Assembly: GCF_030056655.1 (NCBI RefSeq)
Contig: NZ_JASHIE010000014.1
Location: 124,001-188,000, forward strand
DNA length: 64,000 nt
Direction: 5' to 3'
Source: Flectobacillus rivi
Lineage (GTDB): Bacteria; Bacteroidota; Bacteroidia; Cytophagales; Spirosomataceae
This document shows positions 16,836 to 26,126 of this stretch, in pieces (position 1 is the first letter of the stretch; each line of letters opens with the position of its first letter). The position numbers and the translations under genes were made by a program. The notes under the pieces were generated by a model. That model ran no database searches, was not told where the DNA came from, and saw only the letters and a list, made by a program, of their open reading frames with translations.

Positions 16836-19800
16836 CTACTTCCACACATACCCTTCCACTCCTTCGTTATTTTTTCCAACGAATAAATGTTTTGGTAGCG
16901 CTAGGATAGATTTAATATCTCCTTTGAAAAATAGACCTGTTTGAGCGACGGACATGCTTTCGAAGGCAAACTTTCCTTTATTTTTCAACAAAATACCATA
17001 ATTGGCGTCAACCTTGCCAATTCTCAAACGCAATTTACTATTATTACCTGCCAACAAAATATCAGTTTTGCCATCCTTATCAAAATCTTGCAAAGCTATC
17101 GCATACACAGGAGCATATTGCGCTTGCATCGGTAATTGATGTGCCACAAATTTCCCTTTTTGATTTTCCAGAACCAATGTTTTCAAGTTAGTAATCTCCA
17201 GTCTATGAGCTTTCTCTAAAGCTGCTTGGTCAAAAACGTCCTCTATGGTTGCCTTCGCAAAAGTGGCATAATCTGGAAATTTCTTTTTCAAAATTGGCAT
17301 CTGTTCTGCCATTTCATCTCTGGTACAAGCAGGATACGACTTTCCTTGAATATAATAATTGAGGAAAAAGTCAACCGTTCCGTTCATGTCAAAATCATCA
17401 AAAGCCAAGCTAGCTGGCTCTACTTTCGAAGCACGAATTTGGGTATTGAGTCCCATATTTCCCAGTACTAAATCCAAGTCTTTGTCTCCATCCAAGTCGG
17501 CTTGTGCAATACTTGTGTACCAACCTGAAGGAATATCTGTTGCCTGAATTTCAAACGTTCTGCTACCCTTATTTTTTAGGATTATCGGACTCATCCACTC
17601 TCCTACGATAACTAAATCAGTTGTACCATTTTGATCAAAATCATCTGCTTCGACACCCGTGATCAAGCCGTATGCTTCTAGTTCTTGTTTGGTAAAATGT
17701 CCCTTCCCGTCATTCCAAAGGATAGCACTCTTTTCTGCCACTGGAAAACGGTTAGGTTGAATATGACCACCTACAAAAACATCTAAATCGCCATCTTTAT
17801 CAAAATCCGAGGCTTTTACTGTTTTAGTATTCAAACTATCTTCGATAGTTTGTGCAAGTTTTAAATTTCCTTTTCCATCATTTAACCATAACTGGTCTTG
17901 CTGTTCGCTCAATTGTGCATTGGCATAATTTCCAACTGTCACATATACATCTAGCCACTGGTCGCCATTAAAGTCTCCAACTACGGCATCTTGTTGAAAG
18001 ACTGGCGGTGCCGAAAGTTTTTGTAGAGTAAAACCTTCTCCTTTTGCCAGATAGATTACTGGCGACGACAAAGCATTTCCACATACCCAAACATCCATTT
18101 GTCCATCTTTATTAAAATCACCTGCTACCATTTTGGGACCTGTGTAAGAATAGTGCATTGGCAACATTACCTGACGGTCGAAGTTATTGGTAAGAGCAAT
18201 CTCAGAAACCACCGAAGGAATGGTTGTTTTGGTAAAAATTGGATTTACTTTTTGCTCCGATTGAAGAGCATTACAAGTTGGTGTTTTCTGATAAATTATG
18301 TCGTATTTATTATCAGCTTTAGGTTGACACAGTTCTGTAATAGAACCTTGCGCATCAGGCCAAAATACTTTTACAGAAATAACTTTCCCAGTACCAATCC
18401 CAAAAGTCAAGGGCTCAATACTACTCGACTGGAAACCACGACTATTGGCTATTTCTTGGGTCAAAGTCATTGTGGAATCTTTTACTTGCACACGAACATG
18501 CACTTTAGCACCTATAGCAAAAGGGTTTTGTGAAGAACCTGTCAATTTTACTTTTACCGCATGAAAATCTGGCTGAATTTTTTGACTTTGATTTTCATAA
18601 ACGTGTGCCTTATCATTTAGGTTGTTTGTAATAATTTCAATATCTCCATCATTATCTAAGTCGGCATACACTGCACCGCTTGCTACAGTCGCACGGTCAA
18701 AGCCCCAGTTTACTTGTTCGTTGACAAAGCCTAATTGGTGATTATTTCTAAAAATATAATTCTTGGTTTGACTCGTTGGCATCTGCTTCAAATGCTCTAA
18801 TAATGGCTTTTTAGAACCATAAGCCTCCTCATCGTTGTAATATTTGATAAAGTCGGCATTGGTATAGTCTTTTCCTAGTCCATTACTTACAAAAATATCT
18901 TTGTAACCATCCAAGTCAAAATCTGCCATAAGCGTTCCCCAACTCCAATCGGTATTAGATACACCAGCCAATTGACCGATTTCAGCAAATTGTCCGTTTC
19001 CTTGGTTTATCTGTAACATATTACGCATATTGGCATGCCAAAAATCATTTTGCAACTGTGCCTGATAGGTATTCCAGTTGTCTGGCCAAAGCAACAATTT
19101 TTGTCGAGCATTATCCTCTGGCAACATATCTAAGGTAAAAATATCGGGTAAATCATCGTTGTTGATGTCGGCAATATCAACTCCCATGGACGAATACGAC
19201 GTATGTCCAATACGCTCACGAAGCTCATCCTTGAATGTTCCATTTTTCTGGTTGATGTATAAATAATCATCTTCCACGTAATCATTGGTTACATAAATAT
19301 CGGGATACCCATCCTGATTAACATCCGAAACCATTACTCCCAGACCAAAACCCAATGGGTTTCCTTTGATACCAGCTTGTTCGGATACATCGGTAAAATG
19401 CCCCTTATCATTTCTGAAAAGTTTATCTCCTGCATTATAATCACGAGCAGCACGCATAACGGCTGCCTCCTTACGTTGGTATCCAGCTAGGTTATGATTA
19501 ATCAAAAAGCAATCTAAGTCACCATCAAGGTCATAATCTACAAAACTTGCTTGTGTCGAATACCCTGAATCATCTAGTCCATATTCTTGTGCTTTTTCAG
19601 TAAATGTCAGATTATGATTATTGATAAAAAGCTGGTTTTTACGAATTTCATCTGATCTTAAACCAGAATAACAAACATAAATATCCAGCCAACCATCGGC
19701 ATTAATATCAACCACCGAAACACCTGTTTTCCAAGCACCTTGACGACCAGCTACTCCAGCTTTGGAGGTTATATCCTCAAATTGCATTTCTCCTTTGTTC

Positions 19801-20090
19801 AAGTACAAAGTATTAAGAACTTGGTTGCCTGTAAAATACAAATCCGTTAAACCATCGTTATTGAAATCGGCAGCAGCAACACCTCCTCCGTTATAAAAAT
19901 ATTCATAATTGAGAATATTTTCCTGTTCAGATTCTGTCACGATATTGGCAAACTGAATACCAGTTTCTTCAGGTGTTTTAAGCGTAAAAAGTGTTTCTTG
20001 CTGTTGACAAGAAATACCCATTACACCCCAAAAACCTAGGTAGAATATATTTTTGAAAATATGTTTAATCACTATCAAATGCTTTGTCAT
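16836..20090 (-). CDS. FG-GAP/VCBS repeat lipoprotein with ASPIC/UnbV domain, paralog 4
   Basis: This 1084-residue lipoprotein has lipobox GISC and mature start CQQQETLF. The block ENILNYEYFYNGGG (residues about 53-66) replaces the FNIF form of the others. FG-GAP loops include ADFNNDGLTD, VDINADGWLD, DYDLDGDLD, SDVNQDGYPD, ADINNDDLPD, DWSWGTLMADFDLDG and ADLDNDGDIE. The ASPIC/UnbV-like domain is at about 510-578 (NSRGFQSSSIEPLTFGIG), then GDFNKDGQMD, SDFDKDGDLD, ADLDGDKDLD and QDFDKDGKTD. It starts only 18 bases after the DUF4249 gene ends, so unlike its paralogs it appears to be in one operon with the TonB-dependent receptor and DUF4249 lipoprotein. It is the most divergent of the four by eye. 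Confidence 0.85.
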   Translation of the reverse strand: MTKHLIVIKHIFKNIFYLGFWGVMGISCQQQETLFTLKTPEETGIQFANIVTESEQENILNYEYFYNGGGVAAADFNNDGLTDLYFTGNQVLNTLYLNKGEMQFEDITSKAGVAGRQGAWKTGVSVVDINADGWLDIYVCYSGLRSDEIRKNQLFINNHNLTFTEKAQEYGLDDSGYSTQASFVDYDLDGDLDCFLINHNLAGYQRKEAAVMRAARDYNAGDKLFRNDKGHFTDVSEQAGIKGNPLGFGLGVMVSDVNQDGYPDIYVTNDYVEDDYLYINQKNGTFKDELRERIGHTSYSSMGVDIADINNDDLPDIFTLDMLPEDNARQKLLLWPDNWNTYQAQLQNDFWHANMRNMLQINQGNGQFAEIGQLAGVSNTDWSWGTLMADFDLDGYKDIFVSNGLGKDYTNADFIKYYNDEEAYGSKKPLLEHLKQMPTSQTKNYIFRNNHQLGFVNEQVNWGFDRATVASGAVYADLDNDGDIEIITNNLNDKAHVYENQSQKIQPDFHAVKVKLTGSSQNPFAIGAKVHVRVQVKDSTMTLTQEIANSRGFQSSSIEPLTFGIGTGKVISVKVFWPDAQGSITELCQPKADNKYDIIYQKTPTCNALQSEQKVNPIFTKTTIPSVVSEIALTNNFDRQVMLPMHYSYTGPKMVAGDFNKDGQMDVWVCGNALSSPVIYLAKGEGFTLQKLSAPPVFQQDAVVGDFNGDQWLDVYVTVGNYANAQLSEQQDQLWLNDGKGNLKLAQTIEDSLNTKTVKASDFDKDGDLDVFVGGHIQPNRFPVAEKSAILWNDGKGHFTKQELEAYGLITGVEADDFDQNGTTDLVIVGEWMSPIILKNKGSRTFEIQATDIPSGWYTSIAQADLDGDKDLDLVLGNMGLNTQIRASKVEPASLAFDDFDMNGTVDFFLNYYIQGKSYPACTRDEMAEQMPILKKKFPDYATFAKATIEDVFDQAALEKAHRLEITNLKTLVLENQKGKFVAHQLPMQAQYAPVYAIALQDFDKDGKTDILLAGNNSKLRLRIGKVDANYGILLKNKGKFAFESMSVAQTGLFFKGDIKSILALPKHLFVGKNNEGVEGYVWK

Positions 20091-20108
20091 GCTTTTATTC
20101 CTTATTGC

Positions 20109-21251
20109 TTATTCACGCCAAGCTTCAGGTTCTTTTTTGGTTCTATATTTGCCTTCTACGCAAGGCGTCAACGGGCCACTTAATGCCCCTGGTGGCGGTG
20201 GAATGGTTCTTCCTTGATATACTTTTGGAATAGCAGTATATCCGTCTGAACCAATCGAGCGGTCAATATAAACTATTTTTTGTTTGGCACCGAATACTTC
20301 AAAAACACCTAAAATCTTTTCTTCAGGAAAATCTACCGAAGTGATATTGGGACTAAACTGTGTTTCGGCAGGTACGTCAAATAGCGTTCCTGAGCTTTGA
20401 GATACATTTTTTATCGTTCTCAAATATTGATAAAGTTTTGTCGGAATAGCTCTTTGCTCAATCTTCAAATAATACAAAGATTTATCTGTGTAAGGAACAC
20501 TCGCTACTTTTACGCCTCTAATCGTTTGTCCATTCAACAAATTGTCGGAAAGGATATTAATTAAAGTTGAATATTCTATATCAAAACAAGTCTCTGAGCA
20601 TTTGTAATTTATCAGTTCAGGAACTGTTTGCCCTAAAGGAAAATTATTTTCTATACTACATTTGTTCTGGATATAATCATACCCACGTTCACAGCTTGCA
20701 CAGTAAAGTGTTCGCTCGTAATGCGTCCACTTCCATTCATAATATTGCTGGGGGTCAGAAGAATCCTTAAAATCGGCAAATACTTGAAAAGCGTATCTTC
20801 GTGCATCGTTGGTCGGATAGTCCGTATCTATTTTAAACTGTGTATAAACACTATCTATCGCAGGCGATGCCGTAATTTGCTCTGGTGTTGATTTATATTT
20901 TTTTCCATTTTGCAAGGTAATATTTAAGGTATAACTTCTACCTACAACGCCTTGAAACGTAGATGAAGACTCATAAACACCTCCAGAAAGCTCTGAAAGT
21001 CTTTCTTGTTTTCCTAAATCATCTTCAAAAAATACCGTCGCACCAGTTATAGGTGTACTTTCGGTATTGATATTGATGTTGGGAGACGAAAAAGACAGAT
21101 ACACTCTATGAGGTCCTTTCAAGTCTGAAAGCGAGGCTTCTACCGACAAATATCGTTCTCCTGTAGCTTGGGTATAATCTCTAAGTTCGTCGATACAAGA
21201 ACTCAATCCCAGCATTAAACTCAGAATTAAAAATCTTAAATAGGTTTTCAT
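20109..21251 (-). CDS. DUF4249-type lipoprotein partnered with TonB-dependent receptor
   Basis: This 380-residue lipoprotein has lipobox LSSC followed by IDE. The ERYLSVEASLSDLKGPHRVYLSF opening and the TPITGATVFFEDDLG segment, with a predicted immunoglobulin-like N-terminal half, are typical of DUF4249 proteins of Bacteroidota, which are regularly encoded next to a TonB-dependent receptor. A central cysteine-rich stretch (CASCERGYDY, then further Cys near NYKCSETC) may form disulfides. It follows the receptor gene by 29 bases and precedes FG-GAP paralog 4 by 18 bases, so an operon is likely. The family function is undefined; by analogy with SusD it may be an outer-membrane accessory to the receptor. 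Confidence 0.8.
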   Translation of the reverse strand: MKTYLRFLILSLMLGLSSCIDELRDYTQATGERYLSVEASLSDLKGPHRVYLSFSSPNININTESTPITGATVFFEDDLGKQERLSELSGGVYESSSTFQGVVGRSYTLNITLQNGKKYKSTPEQITASPAIDSVYTQFKIDTDYPTNDARRYAFQVFADFKDSSDPQQYYEWKWTHYERTLYCASCERGYDYIQNKCSIENNFPLGQTVPELINYKCSETCFDIEYSTLINILSDNLLNGQTIRGVKVASVPYTDKSLYYLKIEQRAIPTKLYQYLRTIKNVSQSSGTLFDVPAETQFSPNITSVDFPEEKILGVFEVFGAKQKIVYIDRSIGSDGYTAIPKVYQGRTIPPPPGALSGPLTPCVEGKYRTKKEPEAWRE

Positions 21252-21280
21252 ACGCTATGAATGCTAAAGGTCCGTAAAAC

Positions 21281-23761
21281 TTATTTGAACTTGAAATTAT
21301 AACCTAGGGAAACAATCGGCGAGGCAAAAACACTCAATCGGTAAGCTCTAATTACGTCGTTTTGTGTTTTGAAAAATACCGAATAAGCATTTGAGCGCCC
21401 CAAAAGGTTATATACCGTAAATGCCCAACTTCCTTCCCATCGTTTGGTTTTCATACTCGGATTAGAAATAATCCAAGAAAAATCTAATCGATAGTAGTCA
21501 GGAATGCGGTCATTGTTTCGACTGGTATATACCAGAATCTTCTGGTCATCAAGCGTATAAGTTCCTACAGGTGCTGTCAACGGACGTCCTGTGCTATAGA
21601 CAAAATTGAAAGAAAAACTATTGTGCTTATCAGGCTGTGCATTGAACATCAGGTTGAGCGTATGCGGCTTATCATAATTGGTTGGATACCAGTTTCCTTT
21701 ATTAATACGTTGTTCTGGATATTGACCATCAACTTTCGAAAACGAACGAGCGAAGGTATATCCAATCGAGCCTGTAACCTCTCCTTTTTTCTTCGTAAGC
21801 ATCAACTCTGCGCCATAAGCCAAACCCTTTCCGTTTAATAATTGAGTTTCGATCGTAGGATTGAGCTGTAGATTTGCGCCTGAAATATAATCAATCATAT
21901 CTTGAGTTCTGCGATAGTAAGTCTCTACAGATAACTCCCAAATACTTTCTTTCAAATTTTTGAAGTATCCCAATGACACCAAATCGCTACTTTGAGGCTT
22001 GATATTATTGTCCGACAATTTCCATCTAGCCGTTGGAAGAGGTGTTGTATTATTGGAAACTAATTGTAAAAACTGATGCATTCGGTTATAACCGAGTTTC
22101 AAAGAAGAGTTTGCATCGATGGTATAGAGTGCTGTCAAACGAGGTTCTAGTCCTCCATAATTTTCAATCACACCTGATGTCAATGTACTTTGTAAAAGCG
22201 TTTCGCCCGAAAGAGGCTCACCAGCCACATATACTCGCTTAGGAGCTGGTCCCATACTCAAGTATTGTACATAGCGCAAACCCAATTGAACTCTTAGTTT
22301 TTCACTAAGCTTATATTCATCATCAACATAAGTTGCCAGTTCGTAGCCCTGTTCTTTATCCAAAATGACTTTGGCAATATTTGACACAATATCCCTGTTC
22401 AATATACCTGGCTCTAACTCATATCGAATACCCGATATACCCGCATTGATTTTATGCTTCTCGTTAGGATAGTAGGAAAATTGAGCTTTGAAATTATAAT
22501 ATCGAATCGAATTACGAAGGTCTATCTTATTAGCAGTATCAGGAGCAACCGTCTGGCTTTTGTACAAACTAGAAATCGCAGAAACCTCTAAACTACTTTT
22601 ACTTGAAAAAAAATGATTCCAACGTAGGGCTAAATTCTGATGTCCGTAAGTAAAATCCGTTTGATTTGCCACTACATTCTCAAGGCTAAACAAAGAATCA
22701 ACTCGATAAAAATCATGATTAATGTAGGCGGTCAGCGAAATCGTATTTTTCTTATCAGGCTTAAAAAATACTTTGGATGCCAAATCGTAAAAGTTAGCTC
22801 TGGTATTTTTTACTTCAGGAGAGCCAAACCATTTAAACCAAAAATCATTAAAGGATACCCGAGCAGAAGTCATCAATGACAGTTTATCCTTAATTAAAGG
22901 CGTTTCAAATGTCAAACGATTTGATATAGCACCGATTCCTCCCTGTACACTCCCCTTTTCGAGACTAGGCTCGCTCATCTTAATATCTAACACAGAAGCA
23001 GTGCGTCCTCCAAAACGAGCAGGAACACCACCTTTGTACAATTCAACCTCGCGAATCGCATCGGATGGAAAAATGGAAAATAACCCAAACAAATGCGTTG
23101 GATTAAAAATGGGAGTGTCGTCAACATATATTAAATTTTGATCAACAGCTCCTCCACGTACATTGATACCATTGCTACCTTCGCCCACGGAGCTTACACC
23201 TGGGAGAGTCTGCAAACTTCTCAAAATATCCACTTCTCCCATCATAGCAGGAATCTTTTTGATACCTTTTAAGCTCAACAAAGAAACCCCTAAAGAGGGT
23301 GTCTGAATATCCTTACGAGTTGCTACACTCGAAACAATCACTTCTTCAAGCATATTAGATACAGATTGAAGTTCAATCTTCATTTTAGTATCTTTATCTA
23401 GCTTGATATACTTTCTAAATATCTTATATCCTACGGCTGAGATTTTCAAAATATATTCACCTTGTGTCAATCTCATATAAAAATTACCTGTAGAATCTGT
23501 AATCACACCTGACTTCACATAGTCGATAGAAACACTTGCATTTGGAATGGGTTTTTGGTTTTCTAGATCAACCACATTTCCAACAAGCGCAAAGGTTCGT
23601 AGGAAGATTCTATCTCTGTTGACTGACGAATTCAATCTAGCTAGTAATTCATTTGAACTCCTCTGAGTTTGTCCCAAAGAAAAAAAGTTAGCTCCCAAAA
23701 TACCTACTAGTAGGATGACTATAGGAAGCGTAATGCTATTAATAGGTTTAATTTTTCTCAT
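21281..23761 (-). CDS. TonB-dependent outer-membrane receptor with carboxypeptidase-regulatory-like domain
   Basis: This 826-residue receptor has a signal anchor (about residues 12-28), then a regulatory-like beta-sandwich (about 55-135, with NASVSIDYVKSGVITDSTGNF) and a plug domain (about 150-270: LPGVSSVGEGSNGINVRGG and DDTPIFNPTHLFG), then a beta-barrel ending LGYNFKFK. It would import an unknown substrate using TonB energy. The plug and length place it with the receptors that pair with DUF4249 lipoproteins rather than with SusC. It starts 29 bases after the small lipoprotein gene and is followed by DUF4249 at 29 bases, forming a probable four-gene operon with FG-GAP paralog 4. Confidence 0.9.
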   Translation of the reverse strand: MRKIKPINSITLPIVILLVGILGANFFSLGQTQRSSNELLARLNSSVNRDRIFLRTFALVGNVVDLENQKPIPNASVSIDYVKSGVITDSTGNFYMRLTQGEYILKISAVGYKIFRKYIKLDKDTKMKIELQSVSNMLEEVIVSSVATRKDIQTPSLGVSLLSLKGIKKIPAMMGEVDILRSLQTLPGVSSVGEGSNGINVRGGAVDQNLIYVDDTPIFNPTHLFGLFSIFPSDAIREVELYKGGVPARFGGRTASVLDIKMSEPSLEKGSVQGGIGAISNRLTFETPLIKDKLSLMTSARVSFNDFWFKWFGSPEVKNTRANFYDLASKVFFKPDKKNTISLTAYINHDFYRVDSLFSLENVVANQTDFTYGHQNLALRWNHFFSSKSSLEVSAISSLYKSQTVAPDTANKIDLRNSIRYYNFKAQFSYYPNEKHKINAGISGIRYELEPGILNRDIVSNIAKVILDKEQGYELATYVDDEYKLSEKLRVQLGLRYVQYLSMGPAPKRVYVAGEPLSGETLLQSTLTSGVIENYGGLEPRLTALYTIDANSSLKLGYNRMHQFLQLVSNNTTPLPTARWKLSDNNIKPQSSDLVSLGYFKNLKESIWELSVETYYRRTQDMIDYISGANLQLNPTIETQLLNGKGLAYGAELMLTKKKGEVTGSIGYTFARSFSKVDGQYPEQRINKGNWYPTNYDKPHTLNLMFNAQPDKHNSFSFNFVYSTGRPLTAPVGTYTLDDQKILVYTSRNNDRIPDYYRLDFSWIISNPSMKTKRWEGSWAFTVYNLLGRSNAYSVFFKTQNDVIRAYRLSVFASPIVSLGYNFKFK

Positions 23762-23790
23762 TAATTCATAGGTTCAAACGATTCAGTTGT

Positions 23791-24354
23791 CTAGTAAAGC
23801 GTATTTGCTTCATTTACATCCAGAAAAGCTATTTTTGGTTTTTTGCACACAATAATACCTTCCACCTCAAAAGCTGGATCTGTTTCACCAACATTAGGGT
23901 ATTTTTTTGCTTTTCCGACTACCTCAATAACGATTTTATCTTTGTTGAGAGATTTGAACGTAAGAAGCCCTTGGCTCATCAAGTACCCTTCACCTTTTCT
24001 TTTCGCTTTGTCTTTGATTTTACCAAACATTACTGTAGAAGTTGAGGAGTTAAACATTCTGATAGGAGCTTTAATGGGTTTTTCTTCATACCATTTATCC
24101 GCACCGAAATGAATCATTACATTGCTATCAAACTGATCGAAATAGTTAATAGTAAAAGATTTTTCTACGATTTCGAGGTGACCATGAAAGATACTTTCCT
24201 CCTTATAGAAGTTGCTACCTTTGATATGTAAAATAATTTTTGCTTGGTCGTCCTTCAACTGATTATAAACTTCATCAGCCTTGAATTTATCTGAAATTGT
24301 ACAACCCGAAACCAACAATAAAATTCCAATAAAAAAAACGAATTGACGTACCAT
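23791..24354 (-). CDS. Hypothetical lipoprotein, first gene of the receptor operon
   Basis: This 187-residue product has an N-terminal lipoprotein signal with lipobox LVSGC (Cys18). The mature part is strand-rich (KIILHIKGSNFYKEES, EIVEKSFTINYF, KDKIVIEVVGKAKK) and rich in lysine. I do not recognise a family. It starts the tightly spaced gene run lipoprotein, TonB-dependent receptor, DUF4249 and FG-GAP paralog 4, so it probably serves that receptor. It is separated from susD by a hairpin terminator at 24467-24496 and has its own short upstream region. Confidence 0.7.
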   Translation of the reverse strand: MVRQFVFFIGILLLVSGCTISDKFKADEVYNQLKDDQAKIILHIKGSNFYKEESIFHGHLEIVEKSFTINYFDQFDSNVMIHFGADKWYEEKPIKAPIRMFNSSTSTVMFGKIKDKAKRKGEGYLMSQGLLTFKSLNKDKIVIEVVGKAKKYPNVGETDPAFEVEGIIVCKKPKIAFLDVNEANTLY

Positions 24355-24462
24355 TATTTTGAGAGCTTATTAATGTTTATGTAGTAAATAATGAAATAGG
24401 TAAGCTGATAATATAATCAGTAATTTTTCTTTTCTGGTAATGTAAGGTATAATAATATCCTT

Positions 24463-24496
24463 AAAAGGAAAATGCTCGATAAATCGAGCATTTTCC
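24463..24496 (-). terminator. Terminator after susD
   Basis: GGAAAATGCTCGA (24467-24479) and its exact complement (24484-24496) enclose the loop TAAA. Read on the minus strand the stem is followed by TTTT. It ends the SusC/SusD transcript 22 bases beyond the susD stop. Confidence 0.85.
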
Positions 24497-24518
24497 GTAT
24501 GATTAAACCATCAGAAGA

Positions 24519-26057
24519 CTAGTATCCGTAGTTTTGTTTCAAGTTTGAGTTGATTTCCAATTCTCTTTGAGGGATTGGGAATACAACACGGTAAGCAGGA
24601 GACGCTGTTGTTCTGTTATCAACAGGGTTTGCGAAAGTACCAAAACGGATTTGGTCATTTCTTCTCCAACCTTCCCAGTACAATTCACGACCACGCTCAG
24701 CCAAAACGTCGTTTGCTGTCAATGTTGCCAAAGCAGCTACACCACGAGTTTTTCTCAAGTCGTTGATGATAGTTAAAGCACCAGCAGTGTTACCACCTCT
24801 GAACAAAGCCTCAGCTTTCATCAACAATATGTCAGCATAACGGAAGAATACATAGTCATTTGCAGGAGAATCGATGTCAGTCAAATCTGGAATATATTTG
24901 ATAACACGAATACCATCTGCTTCGTTTGCTACTTTAAAGTCGTACTTTGCAGTAAAGCTAAGTGGTTTACCAGAACGGTCGTTCAATGCGACACCGTTTT
25001 GATCATATTGTTGACCTGCCAAGAAACCTGCACGCAAACCTGACTTGTCAGTCAATCCTGGAACAGCAGCTCCAAAACGGCTATCCGTTTTCTCAAAGCT
25101 ATTATAGAAATCAGACAAAGTAGTAAAACCATTCCAACCACTCGGAACTTGGTTGTAGTGCGTAGTCATGAAATAACGGTTTCTTACAGAAGAACCATTG
25201 TTATTACTAGCACCTTTTTCGTTCTGAATTACAAAAATCAATTCTTTTGAACGAGCAGAGTTTTCGAAGTGGAAGTTATCAAAATAGTTAGCCGTTAAAC
25301 TAAATTTACCTGAACCAGTAATAGCATCTGCTAATGATACTACTTGATCCAAATCAGCTTTTGCAAACGTAAACGGACCTGCTGGGCTAGATGGATCTTG
25401 ATCATAAACAGCTTTGTTCAAATAAACTTTAGCCAATAAGAAACGAGCTGCTTCTTTAGTTGCTGTACCTGAATTAGAGCCAGAAGCATTATCCAATGAT
25501 GGAATATTAGCATTCAAATCAGAAATGATTTGAGCAGCAGCTTCTTTACGGCTCAAAGCTTTTGGCAATGCACCTGGATTTGCAGGATCTCTAAATGTTA
25601 CTTGACCGAACAAATCCATTGTATAAAACATATAGAATGCACGAAGATAAGTAGCTTCAGCTTTTTGCTTTGCTGTTGCTTTAGGATTGTTAATTACTTC
25701 ATTGGCAAGAGCATGACCTCTATTTAGATTATTCCAAGCACCAAGAACATCATCACTCTGGTTTGTCCAAGTGTGCGTGTGAAGGTTTCTCCAACGACCA
25801 TTATCATCCCAGTCAGCACCACGCGTAGGACCTTGCATTTCATCAGAAGGATGCTCTGTCAAAGCGTACACATTTGCTTGATCCGTAAAGTTAGATCCGA
25901 GACTTTGATAAGCAGACTTCAATGTTAAATCAGGCGAAATAGATGAAGCGTCAGTCAAACGATCTAGCACAGCATCATCCAAGTTCGTACATCCGATCGC
26001 GCCTCCCATTGCTAGTGTTAACAACGAAGGATACAATATATTTTTAAAATTTTTCAT
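24519..26057 (-). CDS. susD: SusD/RagB family nutrient-binding outer-membrane lipoprotein
   Basis: This 512-residue lipoprotein has a signal peptide ending AIGC (Cys23) and then TNLDD. It shows the SusD pattern: ATYLRAFYMFYTMDLFGQV (about 138-156), helical TPR-like segments, the VFFRYADILLMKAEALFRGG block (about 415-434), and a C-terminal WEGWRRNDQIRFG segment ending with PIPQRELEINSNLKQNYGY. SusD proteins cap SusC barrels and bind oligosaccharides or other oligomers at the cell surface. It lies 69 bases downstream of the SusC gene on the same strand. The substrate is not determined by sequence; the linked GH97 enzyme points to an alpha-glucan. Confidence 0.95.
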   Translation of the reverse strand: MKNFKNILYPSLLTLAMGGAIGCTNLDDAVLDRLTDASSISPDLTLKSAYQSLGSNFTDQANVYALTEHPSDEMQGPTRGADWDDNGRWRNLHTHTWTNQSDDVLGAWNNLNRGHALANEVINNPKATAKQKAEATYLRAFYMFYTMDLFGQVTFRDPANPGALPKALSRKEAAAQIISDLNANIPSLDNASGSNSGTATKEAARFLLAKVYLNKAVYDQDPSSPAGPFTFAKADLDQVVSLADAITGSGKFSLTANYFDNFHFENSARSKELIFVIQNEKGASNNNGSSVRNRYFMTTHYNQVPSGWNGFTTLSDFYNSFEKTDSRFGAAVPGLTDKSGLRAGFLAGQQYDQNGVALNDRSGKPLSFTAKYDFKVANEADGIRVIKYIPDLTDIDSPANDYVFFRYADILLMKAEALFRGGNTAGALTIINDLRKTRGVAALATLTANDVLAERGRELYWEGWRRNDQIRFGTFANPVDNRTTASPAYRVVFPIPQRELEINSNLKQNYGY

Positions 26058-26126
26058 TTTTTTATTTCGGATAATGTGGATTAAAGTAAAGTCTTAAGCT
26101 ATGTCAAAACTAAACTATACAAGTTC

